Of a stretch of DNA of 15,256 nucleotides, positions 7,197 through 13,031 are shown in pieces. The notes under the pieces are model-generated. The model saw only the letters and a program-made list of their open reading frames with translations. It did not search any database and was not told the origin of the DNA. The position numbers were made by a program, and so were the translations under genes. The stretch is from an uncultured Coprococcus sp. Lineage in GTDB: Bacteria; Bacillota_A; Clostridia; Lachnospirales; Lachnospiraceae. How positions within the stretch are numbered: the stretch's first letter is position 1; each line of letters starts with the position of its first letter. The stretch is taken from NCBI GenBank assembly GCA_900767685.1, contig CAAGAB010000293.1, positions 1 to 15,256 on the forward strand. Reading direction: 5' to 3'.

Positions 7197-8051
7197 TTAT
7201 TTTACAAGATTGATCGTTACCAGATCAGGCTGATTATTCACTCTGATTTTCAGGGTATGCAGTCCGAGTCCTGCACTTACTATCATATGGCTGTTTTCCA
7301 TAGAGTAATCTCCTTTATAGTATTTAGGAAAAAATCTTATCATAGGAGATATCAGTCCACCCAAGCATGGCAATATGATCAAACCGCCATGTACATGCCC
7401 AGACACAGTGAGGTCAGCTCCCCATTTGGCATATTCCGGAAAATAATCAGGATCATGACCGATCAATATGTTATACTTTCTGCTGTCCGGAACCCCAAGT
7501 TCACTTTTTAGATACGCCTCATCCATATGAAGCTTTTTAAATCTTCTGTAGTATTCCGGTTTCAGATCGAGTCCGTGTATCATAATATTGTATTCCTTTA
7601 TAAATACACTGTCATTTATAAGCCAAGTAACTTTATCGCAGGTATGTTCATATAGAGCAATCCACATATCACCATATTTGCTATATAGAGATGCTCTCAT
7701 CTCGTGATTTCCTTTTCCAACATAGACCGGAAAACGTTCCCCAAGCGCATTAAGAAATTCGATTCCTATATCCACGGATATGCCCGGTTTTCCAACTATG
7801 ACATCACCTGCCACAAGCACAATATCAGGATCTATTGACTCTATTGCATGGATCAATTTTTGATTATGTTCTCCATAAGAGGCATTATGCAGATCTGATA
7901 TCATGACAATTTTCACATCTTTTTGCAGTCTCTTATCATTTATTCTATAAGTGGAAAATGATATTTTTTTATTTTCTCGCCAGCTCTCAATAATAACATT
8001 TACTAATGTAACAAGACACAGCACTGCTACAATAATAAGAAATACTTTCAT
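7197..8051 (-). CDS. Membrane-anchored metallophosphoesterase (calcineurin-like, YkuE/YaeI type)
   Basis: A binuclear-metal phosphoesterase of 284 aa with all five family blocks: SDLHN (D53, H55), AGD (D83), GNHE (114-117), GHD (198-200) and GHVHGG (218-223). An N-terminal hydrophobic segment (about 2-22) looks like an uncleaved anchor or signal, so the catalytic domain would face outward. Related YaeI/YkuE-type enzymes have been linked to UDP-diacylglucosamine or other phosphoesters at the membrane, but the substrate here cannot be assigned from sequence. The ATG at 8049-8051 follows AAAGGAT (8058-8064). It is 64 bp after dacF and 140 bp before the L,D-transpeptidase, so a link to envelope metabolism is plausible but inferred. 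Confidence 0.9.
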   Translation of the reverse strand: MKVFLIIVAVLCLVTLVNVIIESWRENKKISFSTYRINDKRLQKDVKIVMISDLHNASYGEHNQKLIHAIESIDPDIVLVAGDVIVGKPGISVDIGIEFLNALGERFPVYVGKGNHEMRASLYSKYGDMWIALYEHTCDKVTWLINDSVFIKEYNIMIHGLDLKPEYYRRFKKLHMDEAYLKSELGVPDSRKYNILIGHDPDYFPEYAKWGADLTVSGHVHGGLIILPCLGGLISPMIRFFPKYYKGDYSMENSHMIVSAGLGLHTLKIRVNNQPDLVTINLVK

Positions 8052-8060
8052 ATTACTATC

Positions 8061-8130
8061 CTTTATCCTTTTATTTCATTTTTGTTTTTTTGTTTTGTTA
8101 TTTCGTTTTGTTTTTTCATCTTGTTTTTGG
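8061..8130. repeat. Low-complexity T-rich tract (A-rich on the transcribed strand) at the dacF-phosphoesterase junction
   Basis: About 70 bases are made almost only of runs of T broken by G or C, with a recurring TTTTG unit. The tract spans the last codons of dacF (MKKFLPKTR then TGA) and the gap before the phosphoesterase ribosome binding site. As RNA it is an A-rich, unstructured leader, which may aid translation start of the downstream gene. Confidence 0.6.
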
Positions 8131-9342
8131 CAAGAACTTTTTCATTACGGTTTTTACCGCATACCCTATATCCATTCGGTCAACATTCTCACCCGCATAT
8201 AAAGTGACCTTTCCAATATATCTTTCTCCGGCATAATAACATATTTCTCCAAGTTCATCTCCTTTTTTTACCGGAGCAGTTAGATTTTCTTGAAGTTTTA
8301 TCTTTTTATTTACTATTTCTTCCGACTCTGAACCAAGTAAAATGCTCTCGAATTTAGATACGTTTTTTATTTTAACATAATCTGAGGTGCCTTTGTCTAT
8401 ACTTATTTTCTTTTCTTTGATAACATCAGAATCGCAGTATTTATGACATTTCGAGTATCCGTAATCCAGAAGCTTACAGGCATCGTCATTTCTAATATCC
8501 TTGGTCTCTCCGCCCATTATGACTGCTATAAGTTGAATACCATCCCTTTCAGCAGTTGCCGACATACAATACTTCGCTGTACTTGTGTACCCCGTCTTAA
8601 GTCCCGTTGCTCCGGTATACATATTAAGAAATTTATTAGTGTTTACCAGATCAAATCGACTTTCTCCCCGCGCGGTTTTATGTATTATAGAGTCCATCCA
8701 TATAGTCGAATAATCAAATATTTCAGGATGTTTAACGATAAGTTCACGTGACATGATGGATATATCACGTGCAGACATTTTGTGCCCCTCAACATCAAGA
8801 CCACATGCATTTTTAAACGAAGCATTTTTCATTCCGATTTTCTTTGCTTTATCATTCATCATATCAACAAATGCCTGTTCTGAACCCGCTATCTTTTCGG
8901 CCATGGCAACAGCCGCGTCGTTTCCTGATGCGATTATTATACATTTTATCATATCTTCTACTGTCTGTTCTTCTCCATTTTCAAAAAAGCACTGAGATCC
9001 GCCCATAGATGCTGCATGCTTACTTACAACCACCTTGTCTTCCAATGAAAAATCTCCTTTGTCTAAAGCCTCAAATGCAAGAAGCAACGTCATAATTTTT
9101 GTAACAGAAGCCGGAGCCATAGCTATGTCACTGTTTTTTTCAAATAGTACCTGACCCGATTCGGCCTCTATAAGAATTGCACTTGGGGATTTAATATCAA
9201 CTTGAGCGCTCTCGACGGTCTGTTGTCTTAGGATAGTAATTGCCTCTGCCTGAAAACATGGACATAGTGTTCCAATGCACATAAGAATACTACATGCAAA
9301 TAATACTACACGATTTTTTACGATTTTTCTAAGGACAAACAT
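8116..9342 (-). CDS. dacF: Serine-type D-alanyl-D-alanine carboxypeptidase (PBP5/DacF family)
   Basis: Removes the terminal D-Ala from peptidoglycan pentapeptides outside the membrane. With the start chosen here (408 aa) the penicillin-binding motifs are SVTK (S79, K82) in MAPASVTKIM, SGN (139-141) in IIASGNDAAVAM, and KTG (249-251) in GATGLKTGYTST, followed by a PBP5-like C-terminal beta domain. An N-terminal hydrophobic stretch after MFVLRKIVKNR ends near CFQAEA, a likely signal peptide cleavage region. The C-terminal end DRMDIGYAVKTVMKKFLPKTR is suited to an amphipathic membrane anchor. The ATG at 9340-9342 has AAAGGAT 7 nt upstream; an in-frame ATG at 9367-9369 (adding nine residues) lacks a good site. 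It is divergent from the DAHP synthase gene. The choice of dacF over other dac symbols is by convention. Confidence 0.92.
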   Translation of the reverse strand: MFVLRKIVKNRVVLFACSILMCIGTLCPCFQAEAITILRQQTVESAQVDIKSPSAILIEAESGQVLFEKNSDIAMAPASVTKIMTLLLAFEALDKGDFSLEDKVVVSKHAASMGGSQCFFENGEEQTVEDMIKCIIIASGNDAAVAMAEKIAGSEQAFVDMMNDKAKKIGMKNASFKNACGLDVEGHKMSARDISIMSRELIVKHPEIFDYSTIWMDSIIHKTARGESRFDLVNTNKFLNMYTGATGLKTGYTSTAKYCMSATAERDGIQLIAVIMGGETKDIRNDDACKLLDYGYSKCHKYCDSDVIKEKKISIDKGTSDYVKIKNVSKFESILLGSESEEIVNKKIKLQENLTAPVKKGDELGEICYYAGERYIGKVTLYAGENVDRMDIGYAVKTVMKKFLPKTR

Positions 9343-9393
9343 CTTTTCATCCTTTATTTTTGTTATCATTATTATATTCCCACATATGTTATC

Positions 9394-9426
9394 AATATTC
9401 TATAATAGTCTATAAATATTCTATAA
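9394..9426. repeat. Two 12-bp direct repeats 21 bp apart in the dacF/DAHP synthase divergent region
   Basis: AATATTCTATAA occurs at 9394-9405 and again at 9415-9426, a start-to-start distance of 21 bp (two helical turns), with a partial copy (tataatagtctataa) between. It lies in the 157-bp divergent intergenic region. The arrangement would suit a DNA-binding protein, but the region is very AT-rich and chance is possible. Confidence 0.45.
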
Positions 9427-9439
9427 ACATATATATTTC

Positions 9440-9468
9440 TTTATTTTATAATTTTTTTCTGATATAAT
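9440..9468 (+). promoter_or_regulatory. Candidate promoter for the DAHP synthase gene
   Basis: TATAAT at 9463-9468 is a perfect -10. The hexamer 17 bp upstream (9440-9445, TTTATT) is a weak -35. The start site would be near 9476, leaving a leader of about 25 nt with AAGGAGGA (9484-9491), too short for an attenuator. Confidence 0.5.
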
Positions 9469-9499
9469 TTAAGATTAGAAAATAAGGAGGACATGTTTC

Positions 9500-10528
9500 A
9501 TGAGTATGAAATTAGTTAAAAGAGTACCGACTGGCGATGAGATCAAGGAACTATACCCTCTTTCAAGCGAATTGAAAGCCATCAAAGCCAGAAGAGATGA
9601 AGAGATCAGAAAAATTTTCGTAGGCGATGATGACCGATTTATATTTATCATCGGACCTTGTTCAGCGGACAATGAGGATGCTGTATGTGATTACCAGAGT
9701 CGTCTTGCAAAGGTTGCCGATGAGGTTAAGGATAAAATATTGGTTATCCCACGTATATATACAAACAAGCCGAGAACAACAGGGGACGGATACAAGGGAA
9801 TGCTCCATCAGCCTGATCCTACAAAGGCATCAGATATGCTTGAAGGACTCTATGCCATCCGTAAGATGCACATCAGAGCGATAAAGGAGACCGGTCTTAC
9901 CGCTGCCGATGAGATGCTTTACTCAGAGAACTGGCAGTATGTCGACGATATCCTCTCCTACGTTGCCATCGGAGCACGTTCTGTTGAGGATCAGCAGCAT
10001 AGACTGACAGCAAGCGGTATGGATGTACCTGTAGGTATGAAGAACCCTACAAGTGGTGATTACAATGTTATGATGAATTCATGTATAGCAGGGCAGCATC
10101 ATCACACATTCCTGTACTCAGGATGGGAGGCTCACACAGATGGCAATCCTCTCACCCATTGCATTCTCCGCGGTGCACTCAACAAACATGGCCAGTCTAT
10201 ATCAAACTACCATTACGAGGATCTTCGACTTCTCGCTGACACATACAAGAAGTTCGACCTTGTCAATCATGCATGTATAGTTGATGCCAACCACAACAAC
10301 TCAGGTAAAAAGTTCATTGAACAGCCTAGAATTGTCAAGGAAATAATCCATAGCAGAAATTATGATCCTGAGATTAAAAATCTTGTAAAGGGTGTAATGG
10401 TTGAAAGTTATATAGAGGACGGCAATCAGCCTGTAAATGGTGGATGTTATGGTAAATCTATAACAGATCCTTGCCTCGGATGGGACAAGACAGAGAGGCT
10501 TCTCAAGGAAGTCGCAGAGCTCCTCTAA
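9500..10528 (+). CDS. 3-deoxy-7-phosphoheptulonate (DAHP) synthase, class I AroG type
   Basis: Condenses phosphoenolpyruvate with erythrose 4-phosphate, the first step of the shikimate pathway to aromatic amino acids. The 342-aa product matches the E. coli AroF/G/H type: IGPCSADN (metal Cys54), PRIYTNKPRTTGDGYKG (84-100), GARSVEDQQHR (158-168), KNPTSGD (181-187), DANH (H265), VESYIEDGNQ (E302) and SITDPCLGW (D323). The N-terminal extension (1-45) is where this class carries feedback-inhibitor contacts, so inhibition by Phe, Tyr or Trp is likely; which one cannot be told. The ATG at 9500-9502 is 8 nt after AAGGAGGA. An earlier ATG at 9493 is out of frame. It is the only plus-strand gene in the window and ends at the shared terminator. 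The specific symbol (aroF, aroG or aroH) is left open. Confidence 0.95.
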   Translation: MSMKLVKRVPTGDEIKELYPLSSELKAIKARRDEEIRKIFVGDDDRFIFIIGPCSADNEDAVCDYQSRLAKVADEVKDKILVIPRIYTNKPRTTGDGYKGMLHQPDPTKASDMLEGLYAIRKMHIRAIKETGLTAADEMLYSENWQYVDDILSYVAIGARSVEDQQHRLTASGMDVPVGMKNPTSGDYNVMMNSCIAGQHHHTFLYSGWEAHTDGNPLTHCILRGALNKHGQSISNYHYEDLRLLADTYKKFDLVNHACIVDANHNNSGKKFIEQPRIVKEIIHSRNYDPEIKNLVKGVMVESYIEDGNQPVNGGCYGKSITDPCLGWDKTERLLKEVAELL

Positions 10529-10565
10529 GATTTTATATAAGATTTAATTTACGAGACGTATAAAC

Positions 10566-10625
10566 AAAAAAAGATCATATCAACAATACTCTAATATCAA
10601 GAGTTGCTGATATGATCTTTTATTA
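10566..10625. terminator. Bidirectional intrinsic terminator between convergent genes
   Basis: AAAAGATCATATCA (10569-10582) pairs perfectly with TGATATGATCTTTT (10608-10621). The inner bases ACAATACTCT and AGAGTTGC extend the stem imperfectly. A-rich and T-rich flanks give a U-tract on both strands. It sits 40 bp after the DAHP synthase stop codon and directly abuts the stop codon (10623-10625) of the minus-strand SCP2-like gene, so it can serve both. Confidence 0.9.
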
Positions 10626-11018
10626 TATTGATTTTGTATCGCAAACATCGCACAGCTTGATAAGAACTTTTCTTCCAAGTGCAACTTCACCCATCATTTT
10701 GAATTTGCCTGTCGTGTATGCATATATCGGATCAATCACTTTCATGAGAAGTCTGGACAACACAGGCGCCGTTACAACTATCTTTACGTTATATGTATGT
10801 CCATATGTATTTTCATATGAATCTCCATATTTGTCCGTTTCACCGTTTTTCCCACTGCCAATCACCTTAATATCAGCCTCATGATCCCTTATGATTATAT
10901 AAAATACCCCATTATCTGAGCCTATGATATTAAACTGCAGACTGCAATCTTCTACGTCATTCCAGTCGATCTTTCCCAGAATACCTCCGATATGATCTGC
11001 GCATTCTGAATAAGTCAT
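10623..11018 (-). CDS. SCP2 sterol-carrier-like small protein
   Basis: A 131-aa soluble protein resembling the SCP2 (sterol carrier) domain. The strands NGVFYIIIRDHEADI (36-50) are followed by the family-typical helix and turn TAPVLSRLLMKVIDPIYAYTTGKFKMMGEVALGRKVL (83-119), which is like the domain's usual TGKLKxxGD segment. Between these lies an unusual polar Gly/Tyr/Asn insert (about 54-77). The domain binds lipids or acyl chains. In bacteria without sterols the ligand is not known, so the function is open. There is no signal peptide. The ATG at 11016-11018 has AAGGGAG about 8 nt upstream. It follows the DivIVA-like gene by 79 bp with no clear terminator between, suggesting co-transcription from the divIVA promoter. 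The family call is by motif resemblance only. Confidence 0.72.
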   Translation of the reverse strand: MTYSECADHIGGILGKIDWNDVEDCSLQFNIIGSDNGVFYIIIRDHEADIKVIGSGKNGETDKYGDSYENTYGHTYNVKIVVTAPVLSRLLMKVIDPIYAYTTGKFKMMGEVALGRKVLIKLCDVCDTKSI

Positions 11019-11097
11019 ATATAAAACTCCCTTTTTGCTTTATAATGTATCCATCCCGACCGTATATTTTTATGATCAGATTCCTTTATAGATTCTT

Positions 11098-11766
11098 TTA
11101 TAAGAACTCGAAATCATCATCACCTTCGTCACCGTCGCCGATGAGAACCTGATTACGATTTACACCCTCTTCTACTTCGCCTACGATAAGCTCCTCTTCT
11201 TCCTCTTCCTGAGCAGCCTGAGCACTCTTACCTGTGAATGCTGCCGGTTTCGGCTCTGCAGTCTGAGCTGGCTTTGGTGTCATCTTAAGTTTCTGTGGTG
11301 CATCTCCACCCTGAGACTTCATCTTGAGCTTTGTAATAGGATCCGCCTCAACTGCAGCCTCAACCTTTTCTGCAGCCTCAGCAACTTTAGCACTTGATCC
11401 GCTCTTGAGTGCCTCCATCTCATCCTTAAGCTTTGCAAGTTCAGCCTTTGCATTTGCAATTACCTCATTGGCTTTCTTCTTTGCATCATTGATGATCTTG
11501 TTTGCCTCTGCGTTTGCTGCGTTGGCTTCCTTCTTTGAACCAGGAGCTGCCTGTTCAAGCTGCTTTTCAAGTTCATAAATCTTTACACTATTCTCCATAA
11601 GGCTCTTTTTTGAAACCTCGTTCTCTGACTCAAGTGCTGCATACTTTGTCTGAAGATCTCCATACTCCTCAGCCATCGTACGCAAAAAGCTGTTAACTTC
11701 ATCCTTATTATATCCAAAAAGTCCTTTTTTAAAGGTTTTAGATTCAATCTGATCCTTTGTCATCAT
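11098..11766 (-). CDS. DivIVA-domain coiled-coil protein
   Basis: A DivIVA-family cytoskeletal or scaffold protein, a group that senses curved membrane at poles and septa in Gram-positive bacteria. Of 222 aa, residues 4-35 match the N-terminal membrane-targeting domain (IESKTFKKGLFGYNKDEVNSFL, with the GY..DEV..FL signature). A long coiled coil runs over about 36-135 and is Ala/Lys/Glu rich. A low-complexity tail follows with a duplicated KLKM (146 and 159), Pro/Ala-rich sequence and a strongly acidic end (EEEEEE, then DGDEGDDDFEFL). The first ATG of a pair (11764-11766) is 8 nt from AAGGAGA (11775-11781) and is preferred over 11761-11763. It is not necessarily the orthologue of B. subtilis divIVA, since Clostridia have several such proteins, so no symbol is given. 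Confidence 0.85.
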   Translation of the reverse strand: MMTKDQIESKTFKKGLFGYNKDEVNSFLRTMAEEYGDLQTKYAALESENEVSKKSLMENSVKIYELEKQLEQAAPGSKKEANAANAEANKIINDAKKKANEVIANAKAELAKLKDEMEALKSGSSAKVAEAAEKVEAAVEADPITKLKMKSQGGDAPQKLKMTPKPAQTAEPKPAAFTGKSAQAAQEEEEEELIVGEVEEGVNRNQVLIGDGDEGDDDFEFL

Positions 11767-11840
11767 TATATAGTTCTCCTTTTTAGTTTAATTGAACTTT
11801 CTATGGTTATATTTTATTGATTATAGAAACTCCACTTGTA

Positions 11841-11869
11841 ATTATATTAACAAATATTCATTTTTTCAA
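11841..11869 (-). promoter_or_regulatory. Near-consensus sigma-A promoter for the DivIVA-like gene
   Basis: TTGAAA (11864-11869) and TATAAT (11841-11846) on the minus strand are 17 bp apart. The -10 is perfect and the -35 matches five of six. Transcription from about 11834 would give a leader of about 68 nt before the ATG at 11766. Confidence 0.8.
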
Positions 11870-11935
11870 CAATATTGTGGGATTTTATAAAATTTTTCCA
11901 ATATAATGCAGCTTTTTTATCAATCTGACAATAAA

Positions 11936-12382
11936 TTACAGTTCCCTGCTGTCCAATAATATGGTAAATGGACCATCATTGGACAAATCAACTTTCATAT
12001 CTGCTCCAAATTCCCCATGTTCAACCACAGCTACATGTTCGCGGCATCTTGTTATTATGTATTCATACATCCCATTTGCCATATCCGGTGCCCCTGCACC
12101 TATAAACGACGGTCTGTTTCCCTTTTTGCAATCAGCACACAGTGTAAATTGTGAAACGATCAGTAATTGTCCGTCAACACTGTTTATATCAAGATTCGTC
12201 TTATCGTTTTCATCGGCAAATATTCTCATCTTCACAAGTTTATTTATCATTTTGTCAGCGATCTCTCTGGTGTCAGAATCATACACACCCACAAAGACCA
12301 GAAGTCCCTTGCCTATGTTGCCGATAATTTTTCCGCCCACCTCTACAGAGGCGTGATTAACACGCTGTATCACAAATTTCAT
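11936..12382 (-). CDS. dtd: D-aminoacyl-tRNA deacylase
   Basis: Hydrolyses D-amino acids (classically D-Tyr) and glycine mis-attached to tRNA, as translation proofreading in the cytoplasm. The 148-aa product has the normal length and both active-site motifs: SQFTL (77-81) and the cross-subunit NDGPFT (135-140, with the Gly-cisPro pair). The family segment GNRPSF is at 88-93. The enzyme acts as a homodimer. The ATG at 12380-12382 is preceded by AAAGGAAA at a slightly long spacing of 11 nt. It lies 61 bp downstream of the second small-subunit gene in the same direction, and no good terminator intervenes (only an 8-bp hairpin without a U-tract), so it may be read from the ilvB operon. Confidence 0.95.
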   Translation of the reverse strand: MKFVIQRVNHASVEVGGKIIGNIGKGLLVFVGVYDSDTREIADKMINKLVKMRIFADENDKTNLDINSVDGQLLIVSQFTLCADCKKGNRPSFIGAGAPDMANGMYEYIITRCREHVAVVEHGEFGADMKVDLSNDGPFTILLDSREL

Positions 12383-12412
12383 CTTACATCATTTTCCTTT
12401 CACACTCTAAAT

Positions 12413-12440
12413 CATATCAAGCACTGCTCTCTATGATATG
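12413..12440 (-). other. Intercistronic hairpin between the small-subunit gene and dtd
   Basis: CATATCA and TGATATG (7 bp plus a G-T wobble) flank a 14-nt loop. There is no U-tract after it on the minus strand, so it is more likely an mRNA stability or processing feature than a terminator. Confidence 0.4.
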
Positions 12441-12443
12441 GCT

Positions 12444-12950
12444 TTATCTGTCTGACATACTTATAGCCTCGACAGCTACACTTCCGCCTCTTACAACCTC
12501 TATTCTGTTAGGAAAACTCTCTTTGAACAGTTTTATTGCATTGTCGTTCTTTGCATCTGTCTGAACACACTCAACAAGCACGGATTTCTTATTGTAGTCA
12601 GTGATCTTGTATCCAAATGCATTCGCAATTCTGAACACTTCATCTTTATCCTCATTTGAACAGCTGTTGACCTTGACAAATAAGATCTCGTTGTTGTGAA
12701 TGGCTATATCAGTGTAGTCAACTACCTTGATAACCTCGACACTTCTGTTGAGCTGCTTTTTCACCTGCTCAAATGTTCGATCATCACTGGTGAAACCTAT
12801 TGTCATTCTTGATATGGTCTCGTCCTCAGTAACACCGACAGTTATTGTATCTATATTGTATGATTTGCTTGAAAACAAACCTGAAATTCTTGCAAGTACA
12901 CCTACTTCGTTTTCTACGAACAGGCATATCCATCTCTTCTTTACGCTCAT
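12444..12950 (-). CDS. ilvN: Acetolactate synthase small (regulatory) subunit, copy 2, next to ilvB
   Basis: A 168-aa ACT-domain regulatory subunit, the expected partner of the IlvB encoded 81 bp upstream. The N-terminal ACT domain contains VENEVGVLARISGLFSSKSY, then NIDTITVG, keeping N14, G17 and N32 at valine-site positions, and SRMTIGF. It departs from the family at two places: the usual RRGYNI is SKSYNI, and the C-terminus is VRGGSVAVEAISMSDR instead of the VRTGLTGLIRG type seen in the copy at 573-1049. The start at 12948-12950 is chosen because GAAAGGGG (12959-12966 region) lies 8 nt upstream. An in-frame ATG at 12981-12983 would add 11 residues (MYIIQMKGVYR) that overlap this ribosome binding site. 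ilvH is an equally usable symbol. Confidence 0.92.
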   Translation of the reverse strand: MSVKKRWICLFVENEVGVLARISGLFSSKSYNIDTITVGVTEDETISRMTIGFTSDDRTFEQVKKQLNRSVEVIKVVDYTDIAIHNNEILFVKVNSCSNEDKDEVFRIANAFGYKITDYNKKSVLVECVQTDAKNDNAIKLFKESFPNRIEVVRGGSVAVEAISMSDR

Positions 12951-13031
12951 TCTATATACCCCTTTCATTTGGATAATATACAAATCTATATATGTACATT
13001 CTATTACCGATATAAAATCAATTTATCAATA

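Noticed and set aside
7181..7201. Inverted repeat TTTGATA/TATCAAA after the metallophosphoesterase gene as a terminator
   Set aside because: Only about 5 usable base pairs, all weak, and no U-tract on the minus strand.
12981..12983. Upstream ATG for the second small subunit
   Set aside because: The added 11 codons run through the GAAAGGGG ribosome binding site of the ATG at 12948-12950 and have no family counterpart.
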